Assembly: GCA_913775315.1 (NCBI GenBank)
Contig: CAJYIX010000020.1
Coordinates: forward strand, 62,001 to 126,000
DNA: 64,000 bases
From: an uncultured Sphingomonas sp.
GTDB taxonomy: Bacteria; Pseudomonadota; Alphaproteobacteria; Sphingomonadales; Sphingomonadaceae
Direction: 5' to 3'
In this document: positions 1 through 7,754 of the stretch, in pieces
Position numbering within the stretch: position 1 is the first letter of the stretch
Layout: each line of letters starts with the position of its first letter
Notes under the pieces: generated by a model
The model's database searches: none
Told to the model about the DNA's origin: nothing
The model's input: the letters and a program-made list of their open reading frames with translations, nothing else
Made by a program: the position numbers and the translations under genes

Positions 1-47
1 AGGAACTTGGCGATCTGTTCAGCTTCGATCTGCTGGATCAGGTTCAT
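1..47 (-). CDS. rplS: 50S ribosomal protein L19 (N-terminal fragment)
   Basis: Only the first 15-16 codons lie in the window; the gene continues past the left edge. The translation from the ATG at 45-47 reads [15 protein letters not shown], the usual L19 N-terminus. L19 sits at the 30S-50S interface of the ribosome. The start overlaps the trmD stop by four bases (ATGA), which fits the common bacterial order trmD-rplS and suggests coupled translation. The call rests on a short peptide plus context. Confidence 0.85.
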   Translation of the reverse strand, partial: MNLIQQIEAEQIAKF

Positions 48-781
48 TTCTTGTCGTCCCAATCTTCATCGCTGCGCGCCAGAGGGAGGCTGACCCGAAC
101 GCCGGTGTGGCGCTCCCAAAGGTCGGGCCTCCTTAGCCGTGTATCGGTCTCGGCCATCTGGCGTCGCCAGGCCGCGATCCGCGCATGATCCCCCGATCGC
201 AGCACTTCGGGGATCGTGCGCCCTTCCCATTCGACGGGTCGGGTGAATTGAGGGTATTCGAGGAGGCCGCTTTCGAAGCTTTCCTCGTCTCCGCTCGAAG
301 CGGCGCCCATTACGCCGGGAAGCAGCCGAACGCAAGCGTCGAGCAGGGTGAGCGCCGCCATCTCGCCGCCGGACAGGACATAGTCGCCGATCGACACCGG
401 CTCGATCGGGCGCCCCTCGAACAGGCGCTCGTCGAACCCCTCGAACCGGCCGCACAGGATCGAAACGCCCGGCCCCGCGGCAAGCTCGCGCACCCGCGCC
501 TGCGTCAATGGCTTGCCCCGCGGGCTCATCGCCAGCATCGGCCGGTCATAGCCGACGCTGTCGCAGGCCGCCGCCAGCACGTCGGCCCGCAGTACCATCC
601 CCGCGCCGCCGCCCGCGGGCGTGTCGTCCACGCTGCGATGCTTGTCGGTCGCGAAGTCGCGGATCTGCACGGTCTTGAGGCGCCACCGCCCCTCGCGCAG
701 GCCCCGGCCCGCCAGCGAAAGGCCGAGCGGGCCGGGAAACATCTCGGGGTAAAGCGTTAAGGCGGTGGCGGCGAAGACCAT
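44..781 (-). CDS. trmD: tRNA (guanine-N1-)-methyltransferase TrmD
   Basis: TrmD methylates G37 next to the anticodon of certain tRNAs with S-adenosylmethionine and so prevents +1 frameshifting. The 245-residue product has the SPOUT/trefoil-knot signatures [21 protein letters not shown] and YPQFTRP and begins [16 protein letters not shown], typical of the family. The frame is open to 817, but the ATG at 779-781 gives the family-typical N-terminus and leaves room for the divergent gene at 817. The stop overlaps the rplS start (ATGA), as in the usual rpsP-rimM-trmD-rplS operon. The length is normal. Confidence 0.96.
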   Translation of the reverse strand: MVFAATALTLYPEMFPGPLGLSLAGRGLREGRWRLKTVQIRDFATDKHRSVDDTPAGGGAGMVLRADVLAAACDSVGYDRPMLAMSPRGKPLTQARVRELAAGPGVSILCGRFEGFDERLFEGRPIEPVSIGDYVLSGGEMAALTLLDACVRLLPGVMGAASSGDEESFESGLLEYPQFTRPVEWEGRTIPEVLRSGDHARIAAWRRQMAETDTRLRRPDLWERHTGVRVSLPLARSDEDWDDKK

Positions 782-816
782 GGGGGCTCCTTGGCCTGCA
801 CGCGGGAGGAAAGGCA

Positions 817-1722
817 ATGGAGGATTGCATCATCGTCGGCGCCGGCCCCGCGGGTCTGACCGCGGCGATCTATCTGGCGCGCTTCCACCTCAAGGTCCGC
901 ATGTTCGATTGCGGGTCGAGCCGCGCCGCCATGATCCCGCGGACGCACAATCATGCGGGTTATCCGGGCGGCATTCCCGGCCCCGAGCTCCTCCGTCGGA
1001 TGCGCGAACAGGCGGCCGAGTTCGGGGTGACGCGCGAGGAATGCTCCGTCACCGCGATCGAGCCGCTGGACGGCCGGTTCGGCATATACTGCGGCGACCG
1101 CACCTGGGAGGCGCGAACCGTCCTGCTCGCGACGGGCGTCGTCAATCACCGGCCGGAGAGGATGGACGACGCGCTGCACGATGCGGCGCTGGCGGGCGGG
1201 CAGCTTCGCTACTGCCCGATCTGCGACGGGTATGAAGTGACCGATCGCCGGGTCGGGGTGATCGGCACCGGCGCGCACGGGATGCGCGAGGCGCTGTTCC
1301 TACGCGGCTATACACGCGACGTGACGCTGGTCGCGCCGGCGGTCCACGATCTCGACGACGCCTGCCGCGCGGCGCTGGTCGATTCCGGCGTGACGCTCGT
1401 CGAGGGGCCATGCGGCGGCTATGGGCTTGAAGGCGATCGGCTGGCACTCGACACGGCCGAGGGACGGCTGGCATTCGACAGCGTCTATCCCGCGCTCGGC
1501 TCGACGATCCGCTCGGCTCTCGCGATCGGCGCGGGCGCCCACGCGACGGGCGAAGGTTGCCTGACCGTCGACGATCACATGCGCACCAGCGTCCCCGGCC
1601 TGTTCGCGGCGGGCGACGTGGTGCTGGGGCTCGACCAGATTTCCAATGCGATGGGCCAGGCGGGCGTCGCGGCGACGACGATCCGCAACACGCTCAACGA
1701 AGCGACGCCGCTGCGGCGGTGA
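817..1722 (+). CDS. Thioredoxin reductase-like FAD/NAD(P)-dependent oxidoreductase
   Basis: A 301-residue pyridine nucleotide-disulfide oxidoreductase of the thioredoxin reductase fold. Residues 5-20 hold the FAD dinucleotide motif ([13 protein letters not shown]), residues 133-136 a redox-active CPIC followed by DGYE, residues 147-156 a second nucleotide-binding glycine cluster (GVIGTGAHG), and residues 261-285 the GLFAAGDV segment that closes the FAD site. Canonical TrxB has CATC, so the CPICDGYE variant points to a paralogous subfamily whose partner may not be thioredoxin. A GGAGGAAA ribosome-binding site lies 5-12 bases before the ATG. The gene is divergent from trmD and apparently single. 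Confidence 0.85.
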   Translation: MEDCIIVGAGPAGLTAAIYLARFHLKVRMFDCGSSRAAMIPRTHNHAGYPGGIPGPELLRRMREQAAEFGVTREECSVTAIEPLDGRFGIYCGDRTWEARTVLLATGVVNHRPERMDDALHDAALAGGQLRYCPICDGYEVTDRRVGVIGTGAHGMREALFLRGYTRDVTLVAPAVHDLDDACRAALVDSGVTLVEGPCGGYGLEGDRLALDTAEGRLAFDSVYPALGSTIRSALAIGAGAHATGEGCLTVDDHMRTSVPGLFAAGDVVLGLDQISNAMGQAGVAATTIRNTLNEATPLRR

Positions 1723-1730
1723 TTGGGAAA

Positions 1731-1815
1731 GGCGTCGCCCCAGCGAAAGCTGGGGTCGCTGGCCTTGCCTGCTATGCCATCGGCCAGCGATCCCAGCTTT
1801 CACTGCGATGACGCC
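1731..1815. repeat. Imperfect intergenic inverted repeat (REP-like palindrome)
   Basis: Two 34-base arms (1731-1764 and 1782-1815) are inverted copies matching at 29 of 34 positions, separated by 17 bases. Each arm also holds a smaller palindrome around CCCAGC-GAAA-GCTGGG. The element fills the gap between two convergent genes and could act as a bidirectional transcription stop. It resembles the dispersed CCAGCGAAAGCTGGGG elements I associate with sphingomonad genomes; that association is from memory. Confidence 0.75.
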
Positions 1816-1818
1816 GCT

Positions 1819-3018
1819 TCAGAACCAGGCGCGCAGCCCCGCGACGAAGGCGAAGCCGCCCGTCCCCTCGCCGTCGGCGCGTGCGAACCGTGCGGTGTCG
1901 CCGAACCGCCGCTCCCATGACACGCCGACATAGGGCGCGACCTCGCGCTTCCATTCGTAGCGAAGGCGCAGCCCCGCCTCCGCCCGCGTCACGCCCGAGC
2001 CGAGGCGGAGTGCCGGCACATCCTGTGCCGACAGCTCGACCTCGGCGCGCGGTTGCAGCACCCACCAGTTGGTCAGCCGCTGATCGACATAGGCTTCGGC
2101 ACGGCCGAACAACTCGCCCTTGTCGGAAAGGAAGGCCGTCGCCTCGACATCGAACCAGTAAGGGGCCAGCGCCTCGAACCCCGCACTCGCATAAGTGCGC
2201 AGAGTACCAGCGCCGATATCCTGCCGGATGCCGAACTGGACATTCTCGTACGGCCCCACCGCGCGCGACCAGAGCGCCTGTACCTCCGCCTCGTCCAGCC
2301 GATCGCCGAAGCGGCCCTCGCCCTCCGACTTCAGGACCAGCCGGTTGATGTCCCCGCCGAACCACGCGTCGCCGTCCCAGCGATAGCCGTCGCGACCGTC
2401 GCGCACCGCGACTTCGGCAAGGTTGACCATGACCTGGTCGAAGGCCATGCCGCCATGCTCGCGCTTCAGTGCCTCGGACGCCGCTGTCATCGCGTCCTCG
2501 CCGTAGAAGGTCGAAGCCGCGAGGTCGGGAAAAGCGGCGGGCGCCGGCGCATTGCCGACCTCGTTCCGGGTGACGGGCGTGCAATGCCCCATCGCCGCAT
2601 GTTCCGGCGGACATGCCGGGTCGGCAGGCGCGGGCGCGGCGGCCGCCGGCATCGCGCAATGCCCCATCGCTGCATGTTCGGGGGTGCAGGCCGCCGGCGG
2701 CGGCGCAGCGGCGGGCATCGTGCAATGACCCATCGTCGCGTGCTCGGAGGTGCAGGCGGCGGGGGCAGCCGGCGCGGCGGCCGGTTTCGAGGAACGCACC
2801 GCCGGCTTAGCGGCGCGCGTCCGCCTCGGCGCAGCGGCGGGTTTCGGCTTCGGCTTCGCCTTGGGCTTCGGTTTCGCCTTGGGCTTCGGTTTCGCCGCAG
2901 GCATCTTGCAATGGCCCATCGTCGCATGCTCGGGCGTGCAGGCCATCGGCATCGCCATGCCGGGCATCGAATGCTGGGACGTGGCGGCCAGCGCCGCGGC
3001 GAGGATCAGCGCGCTCAT
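1819..3018 (-). CDS. copB: Copper resistance outer-membrane protein CopB
   Basis: A 399-residue CopB. Residues 1-25 look like a signal peptide rich in Ala and Met. Residues 27-146 form a low-complexity metal-binding region with four C-x2-EHA-x-MGHC motifs, plus a Lys-Pro repeat (about 43-60) and Pro/Ala linkers. From about residue 165 (PDLAASTFYGEDAMTA) to the end is the CopB beta-barrel domain, ending in the C-terminal Phe typical of outer-membrane barrels. CopB is thought to bind or sequester copper at the outer membrane. The frame is open further upstream, but the ATG at 3016-3018 overlaps the copA stop (ATGA) and starts the signal peptide. Transcribed with copA. Confidence 0.92.
   Translation of the reverse strand: MSALILAAALAATSQHSMPGMAMPMACTPEHATMGHCKMPAAKPKPKAKPKPKAKPKPKPAAAPRRTRAAKPAVRSSKPAAAPAAPAACTSEHATMGHCTMPAAAPPPAACTPEHAAMGHCAMPAAAAPAPADPACPPEHAAMGHCTPVTRNEVGNAPAPAAFPDLAASTFYGEDAMTAASEALKREHGGMAFDQVMVNLAEVAVRDGRDGYRWDGDAWFGGDINRLVLKSEGEGRFGDRLDEAEVQALWSRAVGPYENVQFGIRQDIGAGTLRTYASAGFEALAPYWFDVEATAFLSDKGELFGRAEAYVDQRLTNWWVLQPRAEVELSAQDVPALRLGSGVTRAEAGLRLRYEWKREVAPYVGVSWERRFGDTARFARADGEGTGGFAFVAGLRAWF
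2581..2940 (-). repeat. Four copies of an 11-codon Cys/His/Met motif inside copB
   Basis: The motif C-x2-E-H-A-x-M-G-H-C is encoded at 2908-2940, 2722-2754, 2656-2688 and 2581-2613 (CopB residues 27-37, 89-99, 111-121 and 136-146). A fifth copy is in copA at 3600-3632 (residues 374-384). Each unit brings two Cys, two His and one Met, all good Cu(I)/Cu(II) ligands. The units are separated by Pro/Ala/Lys-rich linkers of unequal length (51, 11 and 14 residues). Confidence 0.9.
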
Positions 3019-4751
3019 GCCACCTTCCCCTCGGCGTCGCGGACCTGCACGACCTGCATCATCCCGGCATGCATGTGATAGAGCATGTGGCAGTGGAACG
3101 CCCAGTCGCCGGGCTCCGCCGTCACGTCCCAGCTCACCTTGCCGCCGGGCTGCACGAGGACCGTGTGCTTGCGCGGTGCATAGTCGCCCTTGCCCGTCAC
3201 CAGTTCGAAGAAATGGCCGTGCAGGTGGATGGGGTGGCCCATCATCGTATCGTTGACCAGCGTCACGCGCACCCGCTCGCCGCTGCGCATCGGGATCGGC
3301 TTGTCGACATGCGCAAACTTCACGCCGTCGAAGCTCCACATATAGCGTTCCATGTTCCCGGTGAGGTGGATGACGATCTCCCGCCCCGGCGCGCGGGTGT
3401 CGGGGTTGGGCGTCAGCGCCTCCAGCATCCGGTAATCGAGCGTGCGGTGGCCGACATCCTCCAGCCCCTGCCCCGGATAATCGGTCCGGTCGGCGGGCAT
3501 GGGCGAGATCGTCTGGACGCCCGGGCCGCGCCTCACGCCCGGCGCAGGCGTGAAGTCGCGCATCGAGTGATCCATCGATTGGCTGGCGTTCGCGGGCGCG
3601 CAGTGCCCCATCGCGGCATGCTCGGGCGGGCAATCGACGCCACCCATCGCCATCATGCCCATGTCGGACATCGTCGCGACAGGCCGGCGGCGGAGCGGCG
3701 GGACCGGCGCGGTCATGCCCTCTCGCGGCGCCAGCGTCGCGCGCGCCATGCCCGACCGGTCGATGCTCTCGCCGACGATGGTGAAGGCGCGATCCTCGAC
3801 GGGCACGACCACCACGTCATAGGTTTCGGCGGGCGCGAACTGGAACTCGTCGACCTCGACCGGGCGGACGTTCAGCCCGTCCGCGGCGACGACGCGCATC
3901 GCAAGACCCGGAATGCGAACATTGAACGTCGTCATCGCACTGGCATTGACGAAGCGCAGCCGCACCCGCTCGCCCGGCCTGAACAGCGCGGTCCAGTTAT
4001 CGGCAGGGCCGTGCCCGTTGACGAGATAGGTATAGGTCGTCGCGGTCACGTCGGCGACGTCGGTGGGGTCCATCCGCATCGCGCCCCATTCGGCGCGCTC
4101 CCCCGCCTTCTGGTCGCGCCCGGCCAGCAGCCCGACGATCGTCTGGCGCTGGCGATTAAAGTACCCCGGCTCGAGCTTCAGCTTGCGGAAGATCGCGTGC
4201 GGGTGAAGCGGGCTGTGATCCGACAGCATCACCACATGCTCGCGGTCGAAACCGACCGGATCGGCGTCTTTCGGATCGATCAGGATCGGCCCGTAATGGC
4301 CCATCTGCTCCTGAAGCCCCGAATGGCTGTGGTACCAGTAGGTGCCCGACTGGATCACCGGAAAGTCGTAGGTGAAGCACCCACGCGCAGGGATGCCGGG
4401 AAAGCTCACCCCGGGCACGCCGTCCATCTGGAACGGCAGGAGCAGGCCGTGCCAGTGGATCGAGGTTTCCTCGTCCAGCGCGTTCTCGACATGGATGCGG
4501 ACGCGCTGCCCCTCCTTCAGACGGATCAGCGGCGCGGGTGCATGCCCGTTGATGCCGATGCCGTGCGCGGGCTTGTTGTCGACGGTGCGCATGACGTGAC
4601 CGACGGTGAGCGTCATTTCCTCGCCAGACAGTTCGGGCGGCAGCGCGGTCGTGCCCGCCGAGACGGGCCGCGCCCAGCCGGGGAGCGACAGCCCCGCACC
4701 GGCAAGCGCCGCGCCGCGCATCATCGCGCGGCGATTCAGATCGAGATCCAT
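3015..4751 (-). CDS. copA: Multicopper oxidase CopA, copper-resistance system
   Basis: A periplasmic multicopper oxidase of 578 residues. The N-terminus (NRRAMMRG followed by a hydrophobic stretch to about residue 33) looks like a twin-arginine signal. Copper ligands are visible as HWHG (99-102), HSH (141-143), HPIHLHG (506-512) and HCHMLYHMHAGM (553-564), giving the type 1 and trinuclear type 2/3 sites. A Met-rich stretch (MSDMGMMAMGG, 361-371) precedes one C-x2-EHA-x-MGHC motif (374-384) shared with CopB. CopA oxidises or binds copper in the periplasm. It overlaps copB by four bases and lies 60 bases downstream of a small Cys-rich gene. Confidence 0.95.
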   Translation of the reverse strand: MDLDLNRRAMMRGAALAGAGLSLPGWARPVSAGTTALPPELSGEEMTLTVGHVMRTVDNKPAHGIGINGHAPAPLIRLKEGQRVRIHVENALDEETSIHWHGLLLPFQMDGVPGVSFPGIPARGCFTYDFPVIQSGTYWYHSHSGLQEQMGHYGPILIDPKDADPVGFDREHVVMLSDHSPLHPHAIFRKLKLEPGYFNRQRQTIVGLLAGRDQKAGERAEWGAMRMDPTDVADVTATTYTYLVNGHGPADNWTALFRPGERVRLRFVNASAMTTFNVRIPGLAMRVVAADGLNVRPVEVDEFQFAPAETYDVVVVPVEDRAFTIVGESIDRSGMARATLAPREGMTAPVPPLRRRPVATMSDMGMMAMGGVDCPPEHAAMGHCAPANASQSMDHSMRDFTPAPGVRRGPGVQTISPMPADRTDYPGQGLEDVGHRTLDYRMLEALTPNPDTRAPGREIVIHLTGNMERYMWSFDGVKFAHVDKPIPMRSGERVRVTLVNDTMMGHPIHLHGHFFELVTGKGDYAPRKHTVLVQPGGKVSWDVTAEPGDWAFHCHMLYHMHAGMMQVVQVRDAEGKVA

Positions 4752-4811
4752 GTGAAATATCCGTTCCGCGAGCGCTCGCGCGCCCGTTGTCAGTAAAAAG
4801 GCGGAAGCGGA

Positions 4812-5153
4812 TCAGGCGCGCGGCGGCGGCGGTGCGGGGCCAGCGACGAGATGCGCGAGCGACACGGGCACGCACTGCGCCGGATCGGCCATGGCCACCA
4901 TCGCCCGCGCCTCGGGCGACGGGGGCGTCGGCAACGCGGCACAGGCAAGCGCGCAGTCCGAGCGGCAGTCATGCGCCGGCGCGGCGGGGGGCCGCTTGCC
5001 CTCGCAATCCATATGCGACGCCATGACGGGCGCCGGGCCGGTCACTGCCTGCCCCGCGCAACCGATGCCGAGCGGCATCAGCAGCAGTGCCGCGACGACC
5101 GCCGCCATCAGGCGGAGGAGCGCACGGGGCGACAGGGAAGACGGCGGGGTCAC
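4812..5153 (-). CDS. Small secreted or anchored Cys-rich protein, copper operon
   Basis: A 113-residue protein with no family I recognise with confidence. Residues 10-32 form one hydrophobic segment (RLMAAVVAALLLMPLGIGC) that could be a signal peptide, lipobox-like end or membrane anchor. The rest has seven Cys (one closing the hydrophobic segment, then 50, 63, 67, 71 and nearby), some in a C-x3-C-x3-C pattern, and ends in a Pro-rich tail. It is upstream of copA in the same direction, so a role in copper binding or sensing is plausible but inferred. The start is uncertain: GTG at 5153 or the ATG at 5108; neither has a clear ribosome-binding site. Confidence 0.6.
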   Translation of the reverse strand: MTPPSSLSPRALLRLMAAVVAALLLMPLGIGCAGQAVTGPAPVMASHMDCEGKRPPAAPAHDCRSDCALACAALPTPPSPEARAMVAMADPAQCVPVSLAHLVAGPAPPPPRA

Positions 5154-5162
5154 ACCGCGGAA

Positions 5163-6419
5163 TTAGGGCCTTGCCGCGCCGCCCGCAACCGCGCCCTTCA
5201 GCGATCCGATGGGCACTGCCGCCGCCATCCGGGCAAAGCCCGCCGGGTTGGGGTGCAGCCCGTCGCCGGTATCGAACGCCGCCGCCAGCCGGTCGGGCCG
5301 CGCCGGGTCGGCGACCACGCGGTCCATGTCGATCACCCCATCGAAATGGCCGGGCGTGCGGATCCACGCGTTCACGCGTCGGCGCAGCCCCTCGATCAAC
5401 GGGGTCGCGTGATAATAGTCGCTCGCCCCGAACGGCGTGATCGTCGCGCCATGCACACGCAGCCCCCTCGCCCGTGCTCTCGCGGCGATCTGCGCATAAG
5501 CGCCGGTCAGCGCGTCGAACAGCGCATCGGCATCCGCCGGAGTGGGCCGCTCGCGGCGCGACAGCGTGCCGATGTCGTTCACGCCCTCGAACAGGATCAG
5601 GTCGGTCACCCCCGCCAGAGCCAGCACGTCGCGGTCGAGCCGCGCCATCGCGCTCGGGCCGAGCCCATCGGCGAGCACGCGGTTGCCGCCGATCCCCTGG
5701 TTCAGCACCGCCATCCCCCGCGTCCGCCGATCCGCCGCCAGCCGGCGGGCGAACAGGTCGGGCCAGCGGTCGTTGCCATTCGTCGTCGATCCGCGCCCAT
5801 CGGTGATCGAATCGCCCAGCACGACCACCGCACCCGCCGGCCCGCACGTCTCGACCTCAACGCTCGACAGGTTGAACCAGTGCTCGGTGGTGGCGGCGCC
5901 GGCCATCGCCGGATCGCGGGTCGCATCCCCCCTGGCGAGCCAAGAAGTCGCGCGCGATCCGGGGTGCGAGGTCTGCTCGCCCGGCTCACCCGCAACGTGC
6001 AGCGTGACGGCGAGGTCGTCGAACGCGGCGACCGGCATCTCGACCGGATCGGACAGCCAGTCGCTGCCCGGCGGCACGGCCACCCCCGCCCCGCCGCCGA
6101 AGCGCATCCGCGCAAGACTCGCCGGAAGCACCGCCGCCGCGCCCGACCGAACCGGGCGCGCGATAGAGGCATTGCGCACGACCAGCGGCTGCGAGCCGAA
6201 GGCATTCGAGATACGTATACGTATACGTGCCCCCCCGGCACTCACGCGCACGACCTGCCGCAGGCTGGCGTCGGTCATTGCCCGTGAAACCAGGCGGTTA
6301 TCCCCGCCCGGCACCATCTGTGCGGAAACCCAGGCGGGCTGCCAGCCGCAGCTTCCCGCCCATGCCGGGGTCGCGGACAGCAGCGTCAGCCCCGCCATCG
6401 CCCACTCGATCTGCCGCAT
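5163..6419 (-). CDS. SGNH/GDSL-type esterase, secreted, xylan regulon member
   Basis: A 418-residue SGNH hydrolase. A signal peptide (MRQIEWAMAGLTLLSATPAWAG) is followed by a beta-rich N-terminal region and then the catalytic domain with block I (VVLGDSITDGRGS), block III (GIGGNRVL), the FEGVNDIG segment and block V (DGLHPNPAGF). Ser of GDS and Asp/His of DGLH form the triad. The ATG at 6417-6419 has AGGGGAG 7-10 bases upstream; an in-frame ATG at 6491 is less likely because it would put extra residues before the signal peptide. A LacI-type operator lies 37 bp upstream of the start. With the neighbouring xylan genes this suggests a carbohydrate esterase, for example on acetylated xylan; the substrate is inferred. 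Confidence 0.85.
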   Translation of the reverse strand: MRQIEWAMAGLTLLSATPAWAGSCGWQPAWVSAQMVPGGDNRLVSRAMTDASLRQVVRVSAGGARIRIRISNAFGSQPLVVRNASIARPVRSGAAAVLPASLARMRFGGGAGVAVPPGSDWLSDPVEMPVAAFDDLAVTLHVAGEPGEQTSHPGSRATSWLARGDATRDPAMAGAATTEHWFNLSSVEVETCGPAGAVVVLGDSITDGRGSTTNGNDRWPDLFARRLAADRRTRGMAVLNQGIGGNRVLADGLGPSAMARLDRDVLALAGVTDLILFEGVNDIGTLSRRERPTPADADALFDALTGAYAQIAARARARGLRVHGATITPFGASDYYHATPLIEGLRRRVNAWIRTPGHFDGVIDMDRVVADPARPDRLAAAFDTGDGLHPNPAGFARMAAAVPIGSLKGAVAGGAARP

Positions 6420-6455
6420 CGCCCGCGCTCCCCTCTTCGTCTCCCCAAGCATATA

Positions 6456-6469
6456 TGATATCGCTATCA
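6456..6469. promoter_or_regulatory. Predicted LacI-family operator (esterase / regulator divergent region)
   Basis: TGATATCGCTATCA is a near-perfect palindrome around a central CG. It matches four other sites in the window and lies 37 bp before the esterase start, in the region shared with the divergent lacI-type gene (start 138 bp away), so it may also serve autoregulation. Confidence 0.75.
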
Positions 6470-6517
6470 CCGATGGGAGGGTCAGCCTCATAGGGGCTGG
6501 ATGCGGGGTTTATCGTT

Positions 6518-6538
6518 CGGGCCAAGGGACTTGGCCCG
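6518..6538. repeat. Perfect 9-bp inverted repeat with 3-base loop
   Basis: CGGGCCAAG, GGA, CTTGGCCCG. It lies in the leader of the LacI-family gene, 69 bases before its start. There is no T-tract, so it is not a standard terminator. It could be a second operator or an mRNA hairpin in the 5' leader; function unknown. Confidence 0.6.
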
Positions 6539-6606
6539 GCGGATCACCGTACCCGATTTGCCAAGAACGACGCGCCCCCTTAACGAGCGCGCGACGGAGG
6601 AACTGA

Positions 6607-7668
6607 ATGCGGGCGACACGGCGGGGGCAAGGCGGCGTCACGGTTCAGGATGTCGCGCGCGCGGCCGGGGTGTCGGCGATGACGGTCAGCCGCGTCGTCA
6701 ATGGCGGCCACAATGTCCGCGAATCCACTCGCCTCGCCGTCGCCGAAGCCATCGAGCGCCTTCAGTACAAGCCCAATCCGGCCGCCCGCTCGCTGGCGGT
6801 TGGCGAGGCGACGCAGATCGGCCTCCTCTATGCCAACCCCTCGGCCGCCTATCTCAGCCAGTTTCTGATCGGCGCGCTCGCCGCCGCGCGGCGTGCGGGC
6901 TGCCACCTCGTCCTCGAGCCGTGCGAGGGCGAAAGCCCGGACGAGCAGGCCGAATCGACGCGCCAGTTCGCGGGTGCCGACGTGCAGGGCGTGATCCTGC
7001 CGCCGCCGTTGTGCGAGTCCGAACCCGTCCGCACCGAGCTCGCCGCCGCGGGCATCCCCTCGGTCGCGGTCGCGATGGGGCGGCATGAGGCGGGGACCTA
7101 CAATGTCCGCATCGACGATTTCGAGGCGGCGGCGGCGATGACGCGCCACCTCATCGATCTCGGCCACCGGGATATCGCCTTCATCCGCGGCCATCCCAAC
7201 CAGGTGGCGAGCGCCGAGCGCTATCGCGGCTTCGTCCATGCGGTCGAGGCGGCGGGCCTCGATCCGCGGGCGATGCGCGTCGAGCCGGGCTATTTCACCT
7301 ATCGCTCGGGCCTGGCCGCGACCGAGCGGCTGCTGCGCCAGAGCCCCCGCCCCACCGCGATCTTCGCCGCCAACGACGACATGGCCGCCGCGGCCGTGGG
7401 CGTCGCGCACCGGCAGGGGCTGCACATCCCGCGCGACATCAGCATCGTCGGCTTCGACGACGTGGCGCTGGCGACCAATGTCTGGCCCGAACTGACGACG
7501 GTACGCCAGCCGATCGCGCAGATGGCCGAGACCGCCGTCGCAATGCTGCTCGCCCGTCTTCGCAAGCGCGGCGGCGACGCCGGTGAGGGCGAGGAACTGG
7601 TCGTCCCGCACGAGTTGATCGTGCGCGAATCCACCGCGCCGCCGCCCAAGGCCGGCGGCACGCGCTGA
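6607..7668 (+). CDS. LacI-family transcriptional regulator of the xylan/xylose island
   Basis: A 353-residue LacI/GalR regulator. The helix-turn-helix and hinge at residues 11-65 (VTVQDVARAAGVSAMTVSRV ... YKPNPAARSLA) are typical and suit an operator with a central CG. The rest is a periplasmic-binding-protein-like sensor domain (FAANDDMAAAAVGVA, DISIVGFDDVALAT). Five matching palindromes upstream of the surrounding catabolic transcription units make it the probable local repressor. The inducer could be xylose, a xylo-oligosaccharide or a pathway intermediate; not determinable here. It is divergent from the esterase gene. GGAGG lies 7-11 bases before the ATG. Confidence 0.92.
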   Translation: MRATRRGQGGVTVQDVARAAGVSAMTVSRVVNGGHNVRESTRLAVAEAIERLQYKPNPAARSLAVGEATQIGLLYANPSAAYLSQFLIGALAAARRAGCHLVLEPCEGESPDEQAESTRQFAGADVQGVILPPPLCESEPVRTELAAAGIPSVAVAMGRHEAGTYNVRIDDFEAAAAMTRHLIDLGHRDIAFIRGHPNQVASAERYRGFVHAVEAAGLDPRAMRVEPGYFTYRSGLAATERLLRQSPRPTAIFAANDDMAAAAVGVAHRQGLHIPRDISIVGFDDVALATNVWPELTTVRQPIAQMAETAVAMLLARLRKRGGDAGEGEELVVPHELIVRESTAPPPKAGGTR

Positions 7669-7697
7669 CACTTGCCAAACGCCCACGGGGGGCTCTA

Positions 7698-7711
7698 GGT
7701 TATCGCTAACA
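7698..7711. promoter_or_regulatory. Predicted LacI-family operator (sugar transporter)
   Basis: GGTTATCGCTAACA shares the TA-N-CG-N-TA core with the other four sites; only its first base departs from the pattern. It lies 43 bp before the symporter start, a position suited to blocking RNA polymerase. Confidence 0.7.
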
Positions 7712-7754
7712 TCCAGAACGGGGCCGAAGCGCCCCGCACGATCGGGAGACGGGA

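Noticed and set aside
185..760. Long open frame on the plus strand opposite trmD
   Set aside because: Arg/Ala/Pro-rich composition typical of antisense frames in GC-rich DNA, and TrmD motifs are clear on the other strand.
2838..2892. Lys-Pro repeat in copB considered as a frameshift artefact
   Set aside because: The frame is continuous, with Cys motifs on both sides, so it is a genuine low-complexity linker.
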